Position numbers and translations under genes: made by a program. From Diplosphaera chodatii (lineage: Eukaryota; Chlorophyta; Trebouxiophyceae; Prasiolales; Stichococcaceae), in contig JAALGY010000033.1 in assembly GCA_032358165.1 (NCBI GenBank), forward strand, positions 620,001 to 684,000: a stretch of DNA of 64,000 bases, given 5' to 3'. Under the pieces are notes generated by a model. It was not told the origin of the DNA. It searched no databases and saw only the letters and a program-made list of their open reading frames with translations. This document shows, in pieces, positions 34,101-45,013 of this stretch. Every line of letters begins with the position of its first letter. Position 1 is the first letter of the stretch.

Positions 34101-37100
34101 GACCGCAGGGTGCAGCCCGTGGTCACACACCACAACGGCAACGAAGGCAGGTGCACTGCCGAGGAACCGAAGGGATGCATGGTGCAGGTTGACACACCCG
34201 GGAAACTGGAGCCGCCGGCCGGCAGGCGTGCCAGGTTGGGCGACGGCTTGGCAGCGGATGGCACCCAGTAAGGACTCTGCTGCTGTGCCTTCACAGCAGC
34301 GAGATGTCGATATTGGGAAACCTTCACAGCGTATCACGATAGCAACCACACATCACACTGACAGAGCTGCTGTGTGTGCAGTTGTGGCACCCCTTGAACA
34401 TTGACCATGCATACCTGCAGCTCGAGAGCAGCGTTCCCATCCAGCAGCCCGCCTGTCACGCTGTAGCGCCGGCGGCTGCCCACTGAGCCTGGCGTCGGCA
34501 CCTGTTCACGGTTTGAAGAGGAAACTCAGGCTCTTGTATGTCAAGTAGCACCAGTGCATTTTTCTGGCCAGCGTGGCCGTAGTAGCGGAGGAAGGACTCT
34601 CCGTCTTGCTGTGAGGATCGTGTACCACTGCAGCAGTGCCCCCACCTGCTCTGGTGCTGACACCGCAGGCGCAGGACCCTCCGACAGCTCCGGCTCGGGC
34701 TGTGCAGCAATTCGCGGAGGTGAGGCCCCTGCAGCCGTTGGCGGGTGGTCACCCAGCTGCATGAGGTCGGACAGGGGCGCTGCCTGCACATCAGAAAGGC
34801 AGCAATGGCATCTCAAACACATTTCAAACACATTGCGCATACCGTGGGATGGCAGATGCTTGCGCGTCTACATACATGATCAGACTTGTGGCCTGTAACC
34901 CGCAGACGTGTGTGCAAGATGCCGAACTATGTGCCGGTTGCACGCACCTGCATGTCGTCGTCCATGAGGCTGCCAGCCGTCGAGGCGCGCTTGGCGGAGC
35001 TGCTGTGGCGCCCAAAGTGGTTGGCAGAGGCTGCGGTGAAGTCCAGGAGATGCGCTGTGGTGCCATTGGTTCTGCGCGCCGTGCCTGCAGCACAGCAGAA
35101 TGAGTGAGTGTGCCGCGACCTTGCCGATCCAGACTGTCACAGCAACAGGCTCGTTGCCACATGACCACATGTCAGCACCTGCAGCAGCCGAAAGTGGCTG
35201 CATGTGTGACAGCACAGGAGGGTAATGCAGTGTCCACCTGGAGAGGGGCCTGCGCCCTGTGGGGTGGCGAGCAGGTCGGTGTGCGTGTGGCCGGCCGGCT
35301 GCAGCAGCGCAGCGGTTGCGCCGCCATTTGTGGAGGCGGTCCGTCCCATGCCGCTTGCCTCACTCTGCTGCGGTGCTGGCGTGGGACTCGCCCGAGCGTC
35401 CTGACGGTTCTGAGGGTCCTGTGGGCGAGCAGACAAAACAGTACGGCTGTGTCACACAGCAGATTCTCATCGTCAGCTTCTGTCTGCTCACGCATGCTTC
35501 TTGCCATTGAGCCAGGCAGACAAGTATGTCTGGGTTGGCAGGGCTAATTGACAGCTTCAGGTAGCCCTTGATCCGCACCTGCATTGAGCCGCGCAGGCGC
35601 TGCAGGGCCTCCTGCAGGCCGCCGCCGCCAAAGTCCTCCGCCAGCAGGTTGCCGGTGTTGCCGTCGGCGCCCGCAGGCACGCCCGGCGACGGGAAGTGGT
35701 TCATGCCGCCCGGCGAGTCCTGCACAACACAGATGATTGACATGGAAGGGTTGTAAGCTCTGGTCGTCAATGAACAGTGTCCCAGTAGTTGCACGTGATG
35801 CACACTGACACGAATTGCTAGCACGTTTGACCTCCCATAGGCAAAGTGGCAATGTGCATTGTGTGGAGGTGACTCACAACAGTTCTGCATAAACAGCACT
35901 GTTGCAACGGCAGCAGGTTCACATAATCACCTGGAAGTCAGAGGGTTCCAGCGGGTCATCCAGGTCCATGTCCAGCAGGTGGCCAGTGGTGTCGGTGCCG
36001 CCAAAACTCGAGCGGCTGGAGCGGCGGCTGACGATGCTGTCGCGCCGCCCGCCTGCAGTGTTGCGAGCAGAGCGGTTCAGCCAACTGAGATGAATTGCAG
36101 TAGGTTAGCTTCTTTCTTTCAAAGCAACTATTGGCTGCATTTGCTGCTGGCGCCTTAGAAACAGATAGCAAATACTGTATAGTCTGCAGAAGGTGTTCTG
36201 AGAAAGCCGGCAGAGCAGCTGACGCCGAGGTTGACCTCTGCAGACCTCGCGGTGAACTTATGTCAAGTATTCAAGGAGGGGGTTTGGGTGTCTGTGCACC
36301 TCCTGGGCTGTCCCGCGCGCCCAGATTGGGCGCGGTCGACAGATCCTGCAGCTGCTGCATGCCGGCGTGCAGCGTGTCGCCCAGCCCCGACGGCGTGCCC
36401 AGGGCCAGCGGCGACGCCCCGATGCCTGAGCGCGATCCCGAGCGGGTCAGAAAGCTGGCGGCTTGCGCAGCAGGCAGCGCCTGACGCCACATGAGTGAAA
36501 ACAGACCGGCAAGGGCCCAGAAGCGGCAAAGTTTGCCCGTAATTAGGGTTTGCTGCGCTCACCGTCCCGTGCGGGCCCGGTGACCTCATCATCCCCATCG
36601 GACTCGGCCCACACCTCATTGAAGGTGCGCTCGCCCATGAAGCCGCGTGCTGCAGAAACGGCCAGCTCACATCACTACTGCAGTCGCTCTTTCTGTCTGC
36701 TCGTACGGATGAGCGGGACATGTGTGTGGTTCAGCACAGTCAGACACAAGTGCAGGCATGCCTGCAGAGCAGTGCTGAAGCAGGCCGGATGGAGCAGCAC
36801 ATGGACACAGCGGGAAGGCTCACCGGCGGCAGCCATGTCGATGTCCTGCGTGTACTCGGCACCAGGCACGCAGCCCCACTTGTCACGCTGCTCCTCCTGC
36901 ACCGGCGACAAGTCCAGGGAAGGCAGCCCTACACAGCAGTGCCAGTGTTTGTAAGTGTGATACTGTCTTGATACTGCCTCCTGCCTCGCACCAGGTGCAG
37001 CAGGCTGACATGATTAGCATGGATCTTGGGTTCACCTTCCCCGCCTTGGTTGCAGAAGCTGCCGGACTGGTCGCCGCTGGCTGCCGGCTGCGGGAGGTCG

Positions 37101-39402
37101 CCGTCCAGCTGCAGCAGCTGCGGCGAGCCCAGGTCCAGGGGCGGGGACCCGACGGCCAGCTGCGAAGAGAGCGCGGTCGCAGCCGGGGCCGCAGGGGATG
37201 CCCGGAGCTGCTGCTCACCCGCGTCAAGCTGCGACTGAACATGCAGCAGGTCCGGCATCTGGGCAGGGGAGGCTGGCAGCTCATAGGGGTCCGCGGCGGG
37301 CTGTGGCGCCTGCACCTGTGCGGCCTCCATTTCATCTGCACCCCCAGCGGCAGGTACCGCAGCTGCATCGTCCTCCAGGCGCATCAGCGGCTCGGGGGAG
37401 GCTGCCGCCACCGCTGCGCTGCTATCCTGCAGAGTTGCGGCTGGCTGCTTTTCCGCTGCTTCAGTGTGAGCTGGCTGTGCTGCGCCCTCGGGCACCTCAG
37501 CCTCGGGGGCCCCCTCCGCCGCAGGCGCGGCGACCTCCGCGGCCACTGGCTCATCCACTGCCATTTTGCGCTCCTCGGCGTAGACGTTGGTCAGCTCCAT
37601 GGAGACGTCGCCGTCGCCCGGACTGTCTGGCGGCGCGCCCAGCTGGTGGACTGTGGCGTCCTCGCCGTGCGTGGGGTCTGCACAGTGCACCGCGCAGCTC
37701 AAACTGCCATGCCGTCATGACAGCATTAGCTTCACATACTGCACAGATGCTCCAATGATGAGATGGACGAGAAGCCCGGGAAGCACCTGGCGAGGCGATG
37801 GAGCGGCTGCGGCTGGAAGACTGCCACTCTGCATCGTCCTCCAGTACTGCCGACAGGCCGCCCAGCCTGGCGGTGATGTTCATCGTCAGGTCCCGCACCG
37901 GCGTGTCAGCATCCGGCGCCATGCTGGGTCCGCTGCAGTGGGCAAGTAGCATGTGCATCACAGCATGCCACACATACTGTGCGACGGGTTGCATGCCACG
38001 GAATGAGCCTTAGCAGCACATAGAGTCGTCTGGTCATTGTCTGCGGTGCTTGGTGGCCACCTGCTGCTGCCGGGGCTGCCTGACAGCTGCCGCCCCAGGT
38101 CGCTGGCTGTGCCCACGGCCGGTGAGGCAGGATTGACAGCCGCATCAGCCGTGGCCTCGGCCGGCGCAGGTGCCCCATCAGCTTGTGTTGGCTGCGCAGC
38201 TTCCTCTGCGACAAACTCAGCCTCTGTTGTGGCCGCGGGCACCGCCGCCTCCACAGCAGCAGCATCGGCCTGGGTCTCAGCAGCGACAGTGGCGGTGTCC
38301 TCGTCCAACATGCCCATCGATGCCCACTGCGCAGCAGCGGCGCCGGTGATGTCGGTGCCTGTGGCGTCGCCAGTCGCCTCCCCAGACAGCATGGCCTTGG
38401 ACAGCCGAGGCAGCGGCCCGCTCATCTCTGATGCCCCATAGTCGCTCACCCCTGCAGTTGCACACCACTGGTGCATCACAGCCAGCTGCAGCGTGGCCCA
38501 AGGTTTGCGAGCTGCATGCCTCGCACCCAGCTGCTCAACCGTCGCAGATCCTGCCCGTTGCATAGCTGCTGGCACGACCATGATGGGTTGCACAGCACCT
38601 CATCGCGAGGAGGTGGGACCCGGGATGACACCAACCTGTGAGTTCCATGTCCACACTGCTGGGCGCTGGGCTGTGTTGCACCGGCGTCTCGAGCGCAAGC
38701 GCCTGGACCTGGGGCACAGGCGCCGCGCCTTCGCCCACAGGGCCGTTTATGCGCTCCGCCATGGCCTCCAGGTCCTTGTACGGGAGCGGGCTTGAGGCGG
38801 TTTCCTACAGGATTGGCAGTTGCAGCGTGCTTGGCATGCCCCTCTAAAACGCAGGCTCACACACCACGTGACAGGATCGTGCTGATCGGCTGGAACCTGC
38901 AGGCTCTGCAGCTTCTTATAGCGGGCACAGCACGGCGCACCCGCTCGTAGAAGTGCGTCTGCTCCAGGCGCTGGTCAGGGGCAAAGCTCACGCGGCGCCC
39001 CATCGACTTGCGCGCGCGCTTCGCCGGCTTCTGCTTGGTGACGCTGCCGCCGAGGGAGCTCAGCGGCCGGCGCTTGGTGTGCTGCAAGGTGACAACAGCG
39101 ATCCGGATGTCCACCACATTGGTCAGCATGCGGATCGCTTGAGAGCCGGGAAGGCTGCACAGGCTAGCCATTTGTACGCTTTTCCAGCCTAGATGCTGCA
39201 CTGCATGGACCTTTGGCACCAGGGGGCTCCCGTGACACACAGGAGCACGCACCGATGCGGGTGACTTCAGGAGCCCATCGCCGTGTGGAGCCTGCTTGCG
39301 CGGCGTATCGACGTTCTCCTTGTCGAAATCCACCGCTGCAGCCGGCTTCCAGGCCTGCTCCCCCGGCACGCTGTGCAGCTCCATCGTGCTGCCTGGCAGC
39401 AT
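28135..39402 (-). CDS. KNL1: KNL1/Spc105/Spc7 kinetochore scaffold
   Basis: About 30 exons, roughly 2,000 residues. Start at 39402 (MLPGSTMELHS; a second Met lies six codons on). N-terminus: FDKENVDTPRKQ, then a basic stretch KQKPAKRARKSMG and RRVSFAPD (38983-38994 encodes RVSF), the PP1-docking motif seen in KNL1. MELT-like motifs follow: SVDMELTG (about 38640-38660), DLTMNITARLGG (about 37865-37900), DVSMELTNVYAEE (about 37570-37610). These recruit Bub1/Bub3 after Mps1 phosphorylation. A disordered middle is followed by the Spc7 region: EVCAKMGIQLHEHMRVPRQS (about 33010-33077), coiled coils including EMLKEEVLSKLQQIQAL, and AVKQWCTELWGMFKLEAKLW (about 31600-31680). A predicted RWD-like end follows: GLAGWRLVAA (about 30340), GARGCLRLGLLCMETGARLH (about 29370). 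The last exon is an Ala-rich tail ending at 28135. The order of motifs is that of KNL1; sequence is very divergent. Confidence 0.8.
32892..32915 (-). repeat. (CAG)8 microsatellite in a KNL1 intron
   Basis: Eight CAG units on the plus strand (CTG on the sense strand of KNL1), between the exon at about 32970-33077 and the coiled-coil exon at about 32690-32815. Non-coding by this model. Confidence 0.8.
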
Positions 39403-39693
39403 GCCGCGTCAGGCCAGGTTTGGCTGCCGCGGAACCCGCCAATCACCTTACGACCGCATACACTGCAGCACACAGCGTCACAGCAGCGCACGCGAGTTGA
39501 CACGGCGCAAGCGTCTTGCAGATGAGTGCCCCTGGACTGCAGAGTCATGCTCAGCTGCGACGTTGGCATTTGAAGACTGCAGGGTTTTGTGGCAATCTTA
39601 CCTAAGCTGCCCTAGCATGCATAGGTCGCGAGTAGCCTCATTCGAAGCCTCCGTTGGCTGGCCGCACTTTGCTGTCTTGCACAACCGGGCACC
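39403..39693. promoter_or_regulatory. Bidirectional promoter region, KNL1 and the adjacent plus-strand gene
   Basis: Only 291 bp separate the KNL1 start (minus) from the start at 39694 (plus). Both promoters and 5' UTRs must lie here or overlap. I see no TATA box or obvious repeated element. Confidence 0.5.
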
Positions 39694-42422
39694 ATGCAGG
39701 CGGCAACCATGAGCGCGCCGACAGACGCCACGCTGGCGGTGGACCCGCTGAGCACGGGCCCGACGGGTGCGACAGCGTGCTCCGCTTCCAACACACATCC
39801 CCTCCTTCCTGCAGGCCCCCCCAACTTCCTGCGTGCTGTCGCCCAGCTGCTGCTGCCAAGCGCAAACGCTGGTATGACAGCCAGCACGTTGCATGAAACG
39901 CTGCCGTGTCGGGCGCAGCTGCAACAGCAACCTCCCCCTCTGACTCACCTGGCCTGTTTGGCTGCGCGCAGACCCTGCTGGCGTGCCCCACCTGCATGAC
40001 CCGCAGCAGCACCCGGAGCATGTCACGCCCCTCCACGGCGAGGAGCCGGTGCAGGCGCCGTCCACTGGCAAGCGGGAACGCAAGTCCGGGCACAAGGAGG
40101 CGCCCAAGAAGATATACTTCTGCGCCAAGCCGGACTGCAGCCACGCGTTCGAGGGCTCCATCGGCCGTCGCCCCTGCTACGTGCAGAACGGCTCCTTCTC
40201 CAAGGGCCAGCACAAGAAGGCGTGCGGCGGCGGCTACCGGTGGCTAGAGGTGCGCGCCTCCCCACTAAGCTTCACACGCACTCTGCACTCTGGACCCGTC
40301 TGCCGGCCCATGCAGGATCCATGTGTTTGTGACATGCGTCGCTGACATGCTATGTCTGATGTGGCAGCTGCGGGATGTGGAGCGGGAGCCCAATGTGCAG
40401 CTGGAGCAGGCGGGTCAGCAGTTTTTCCTCAATGTCACCGGGCCGCACACCCTGGAGCCTCGCCAAGGCCGCGCCGGCCACTCCCCCCACATGGTGCGAG
40501 ACTATGCCCTTCTGTCAACTATCCTGCTTCTGTGAACTATCCTGGGCCTGCGAATGCAATCACCGCCTTGTGGGTAGCGTGTGCACCTGCCTATGCGTGA
40601 ACCATGCTGTTGCTGGCGACACCCCAGCTGATACCCGTAGCCTCATTGGAGGTGCTGTCAATGGTCCTACCAACCTGCCCACACGATGCTCCTGGCAACA
40701 CCCTGCAAGTTGCGGTGCACCGCGCAGTCAAGGGCAGCGGCTGAAGCCTGCTGCCTGCTGACACAGTTGGCACTTGGCCAAGTGCAGCGGGGCGAGCCCA
40801 GCGTCGTCATCATGGACCCGCAGCCCGAGATGGAGCCCGGCAACATCGTCATCACCTCCGACGACACCCACGCCGCCTACGACGGCACCTCAGAGGCCGC
40901 GCTGGCGCAGGTGCGGTGCGGATTAAACCCGATGCCTCACTGTCAGTGCTGGTGGGGCCTATGCAGCTGGTCATGCACGCAGCCATGCAGTTGCGGCCGT
41001 TTCGCCTGCAGCACCGTACAAGCAGGCTGGAGGTTGACCTCCATGCCATGTGCTGCAGGCAGCGCTGGCGGCAGGACAGCAGCACCATGCGGCGGGGCAC
41101 CTGCCCACTGGGCCGCCAGCGGACGTGCAGGCCGCCATGGCCAGCGTCCCCTCCGACATCCAGCAGCTGGTGCGGTCACATCACTCGCTGTGGTGCACCA
41201 AGTCACATCGCACCGATTCTGGCAGGGGTTGCAGCAATTGCTGTCAAGCACGCCAACATGAAGCAACATACCATGTTCAGTCCCATGCCAAATTCCTTGT
41301 ACCTTGATCCACTTCGTGTGACTTGCGCAATGAGGTTATGCCAGTGAGAGTATCACGAGCTGCGCTGACCCGTCGCTGCGTGGATGCTGGATGCAGGTGC
41401 AGACGCTGTGGGAGCAGGTGGCGGGCATGCAGAAGACGCAGGCGGAGCTGCAGCACCGCACCAGCGCAGCGGAGCAGGCCGCGCAGCTGCTGGTGGGCGC
41501 CGCGCAGCGTGAGCGTGCAGCCTCCGCCGCTGCCGCCGCCGAGGTATGTGGTGTGCTGGGACACCAACTCGCCGTGCCTGGGATATGCACCTTCACCATG
41601 CCACCAGCATCCCGTCGACTCGTGCCTTGACCTTGCAGCGGTGCATGCACACAGAAGCAGAGCTGTCCAGTCTGGGTAATCATACGCTCTTGTCCGTCTT
41701 GCAGAGCAAGCAGATCCGCACAGAGCTGCAGCAGCTCAAGCAGGCGGTCGCAGAGCTAACGGCCCGCCTGGGCGGCGATGCACAGCCAGTGCCCGGCGTT
41801 GGCGCTGTAGGTGGGATCCTTTGCCTTGCAGATGTGATGCGGTGGCCAATGGGTACATGCTTCTCAATCAGCACTTGCTGGCAAGCTGCTCGCTGCAGGT
41901 GTTGCAGCGCAGTAGCCCTGTTGCACGCAAAACTGCATCTCTCCCCGTCAAACACCGTGCGCACCCCACTGCTTTGTGCAGACATGGGCCACCACCACCA
42001 CCACCACGACATGGGCGCGGTGTCGGCGCCGATGGACCACCACGCGGCGGCTGCCGCGGCCGCCGCCAACGCGGGCGTGCCGCTGGACGTGGGCTCCGCC
42101 GATGACCCCGCCCACGCGCCCATCCCGGGCCTGGAGCCCGTCGACCACCCCCTCCCGGATGACCACCCACAGGCACGCCATGTCTGAAGCTCCTCATCTA
42201 CAACCTACTCGAACTGCGTGACCCTTCTGCCTGCGCACCCATAAAGCTAGAGTTCATTTTGAGTTCATCGTGCACCTGGCGTGGGCTCTTTTCGCTTGAT
42301 GAAGACCACAGCGCGTTTCTGATGCATGCTGCTGCGGGGTTGTGCAGGTCGGCAAGACGGGGCGGGCTGACGAGGAGCTGCCGCCGGCCAAGCGGATGCG
42401 TGCCACAGCTGCTGCGAAGTAG
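39694..42422 (+). CDS. Putative nuclear protein with Cys module, coiled coil and basic tail
   Basis: Family not recognised. Start at 39694 (CACCATGC context): MQAATMSAPTDATLAVDPLS. Exon 1 ends NFLRAVAQLLLPSANAG. The second exon (about 39971-40251) carries a basic stretch (STGKRERKSGHKEAPKK) and a compact module with four Cys: YFCAKPDCSHAFEGSIGRR, CYVQNGSFSKGQHKKACGGG and YRWLE (spacing C-x4-C-x12-C-x15-C). It may bind zinc. Exon 3 has QLEQAGQQFFLNVTGPHTLE. Later exons give SVVIMDPQPEMEPGNIVITS, DIQQLV, a coiled coil (LWEQVAGMQKTQAELQHRTS and KQIRTELQQLKQAVAELTAR), and a His/Asp-rich stretch with six His (about 41989-42006). The last exon ends ELPPAKRMRATAAAK, a likely nuclear localisation signal. 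A DNA- or chromatin-binding protein is a reasonable inference, nothing more. It shares an upstream region with KNL1. Confidence 0.65.
40511..40546 (+). repeat. 18-bp imperfect tandem duplication in an intron
   Basis: Two adjacent copies, TCTGTCAACTATCCTGCT and TCTGTGAACTATCCTGGG, lie just after the exon ending SPHM of the 39694-42422 gene. Intronic; no function apparent. Confidence 0.7.
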
Positions 42423-42965
42423 GGTCATGGCATCGATGTCTTAAAAAGTGGCTGGCCTTGCATCATGGGCGGCAGGGGCGTTTGCTACCCCCAGCTTCGA
42501 CCTGTCGCTTGTGCAGCGTATAACTCGTGTGCTTGCCAGGTTTCTGCTCTTCCCCTGTCCATAGCATGCCCGGAGTGCCCCACTGTTCTTTCATTGTCTG
42601 CTTGGTGATTTGGTTATTTTCGGAACAAAGTGTTGCTACTTTCAGTGCTGCAACTGCTGATGGGAAGCAAACGGAACCATCCAATGATAAACTGAACTAT
42701 CATCTGTGTGCTACCATCAGCTGGCCAGTGTAAAGGGTCAGACTATAGTCTCAGCTTACTGCTCCACCGCAGCAGCTCACGTGCCCTGAGCACAGCCAAC
42801 GAGCTGCACACTGCTGAGCCGCCATCAAGGCGAGCAACATTCGCCTTCCTGGCTGCAGCGTGCCCATCTAGTGACCTTGCCTGTGCACCATAGCAGACGG
42901 ACCGCCGGTTTTGCAATGCACCAACACCTTGACAGGGATGCAGACAAGCGAAGCTGAATAAATCA
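42423..42965. other. Intergenic, convergent 3' ends
   Basis: 543 bp between the facing stops of the Cys-module gene and the coiled-coil gene. Noticeably more AT-rich than the exons. The TGTAA at 42729 is listed separately; no exon seen. Confidence 0.5.
42729..42733 (+). promoter_or_regulatory. Candidate TGTAA polyadenylation signal
   Basis: TGTAA about 310 nt after the stop at 42422 on the sense strand of that gene. Plausible chlorophyte poly(A) signal; could be chance. Confidence 0.35.
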
Positions 42966-44968
42966 CTAACAGATGGATGTATGGCTGTGACCCTCACGGC
43001 TCATGGTCCGCACCTCCTGCAGCAAGCTGTCCACACTGAGCTGGCCCTCCAGGGTGGCAGCACCGCATGTCATCTTCATCAGCATGGAGACACAGGTGGC
43101 AATGCCATGTGTCGCCGCCAGTGCCACCCTGCAGCAGTCCGTGCACCTTGACATGCGGCACCATCTGCCTTGGGGGAAGCGAGGCCATTGGCTAGCATAT
43201 CAATGTCGACCCTATCTGCACATCAGTCGAAGTGCCATACGCTGCAGGCAAGACGCACCTGTCCGAGCAGAGTGTCAGGTGGCGCCCAGTGCGCTGCAGG
43301 GCTGCCAGAAGAGCAGCTGGCCTTGGTAGACCTGCAGCCGCAAGCTGTGCCTCTGCTGCTGCTGGCGCAAGGCCTGCAGCACATGCAGCTGATGTCATGG
43401 CATACATGGAGTTTTGACCGTCAGTGTCCATCCCTTAGAGCTTGTACGGTCCTGACACATGCTACACAACACAGTCTGACCTGCTGCGCTGATGGCTGGC
43501 ATTAGGCAGTGCCATGCTCCTGCAGCCAGCCCGGCGGCATCTCTCACGGCATGCTCACAATCTCTGAAAGCGGCAAGCCGCCCTGCATCGGTGCTGGCTG
43601 CTGGTAAATGTATGCCGGAGGGGTGACCACCAGTAACAAATCTGCCATCGCTGATGACATCTTGCATGGCACTGTGGCCGTCAAACGCTCTGTCTATCAC
43701 GTCCTGTACTGCAGTGGGTTTGCCCTCCGGCTCCCCATAGTACCCAGCTGTGGCAAGCGAGGCTGGTAGCCTTGCCGTCCACGGCGCCTCTGCGGGACCT
43801 GCAAAACACAGCAACCGTAAACGCTGGTTTGGGGCAAGGGTTGGACAGCAATGAGCGGGTTCGGCATGCAAGTGGCGGTTGCAGCTGTTCGCATGGCTGG
43901 TGCAAGCATGCAGCGGCATCATGTACCGGGCGGTGGCATGACGGCAAGTCCCATCGCTGCGGTGAGCGATGCCTGAAGCTCGTGCACCTGCGCACACACA
44001 AGCCACGCCACTGCATGGAAATGTGCAAGCCTACAGTTGGGGTCATTCTTGGCTCAGGCTGCTAACTGCGCCCACATGCTTACCTGCAGCAGGTCGACTA
44101 GGGCGCCCGTGATCACAACTGCCAGGCAGGATGCTGGAAGTGACGCCTGATGCTGTGGTGCAGGCTTGCAGCCGGTGGCAGCGCCCCCCGTGCCACGCCA
44201 CCGTGACCTGTCGAGCTGCAGGATGATGCTGGCATCTGGTACTGGCACTGCAGGGCCGCCACCAGAGTGGGGTCGCACCTCTGTGGCGGTAATAGACTGC
44301 TGCTCAGCACCTCCCGGTACGGTGTTGTGCAGCTCAGCAGCGGGAGGTGCTGACGAGCTGCGCTGCAGGTGGCCTGCCGGAAACTGTCGGGCTGCTGCTG
44401 CGGCTGACGGCGGCACTGCGGACCCGACTGGAGACAACGCTGGTGCATCTCGAGCCGTGGGGGGCATGCGCACACAGTAGATGGCGGACTCTGTGGAGCT
44501 GCCGACATACAGCCGCGGCCCATCTGGCCCGCAAGGCAGCCCTACAGCGGCGCAGGCACTGTTGAAGACGCAGTGCAGCGCCGGCGCCTGCTGCTCCCCG
44601 ACCAGCATGGCACAGTCCCCCACCTGCAGGCATTCAGACTGCAGTATGAAACCGCCCCTTTTGCTTGATCTAGAGGAAACCACTGTGCTTGATCTAGAGG
44701 AATCCACAAAAGCAGCCCTGCTGGCTGCCAATATCCTGTGAACCCAATCGTCAGTACCGGGCTGTCATGTCTGACGGTTTTGCACTGTTCACCTGCAGCC
44801 GCTGGACAAAGCTCGGGCTGGTGAGCTCCTGGAGCGCTGCCTCCACTCCCGGCATAGCCAGCAGCTCGGACACGATGCCGCCCGCTGAGGGATGAGCCAA
44901 TGCCGCCCAGTCGCGCAGCGGTCTCAGCGGCCTGAGCTGCTGCAGACAAGACGCAATGCTCGTCGTCC

Positions 44969-45013
<45 letters not shown>

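Noticed and set aside
41989..42006. Six-His run resembling a cloning tag
   Set aside because: It sits inside a genomic exon that continues with DMGAVSAPMDHH and is flanked by introns; no vector sequence is present.
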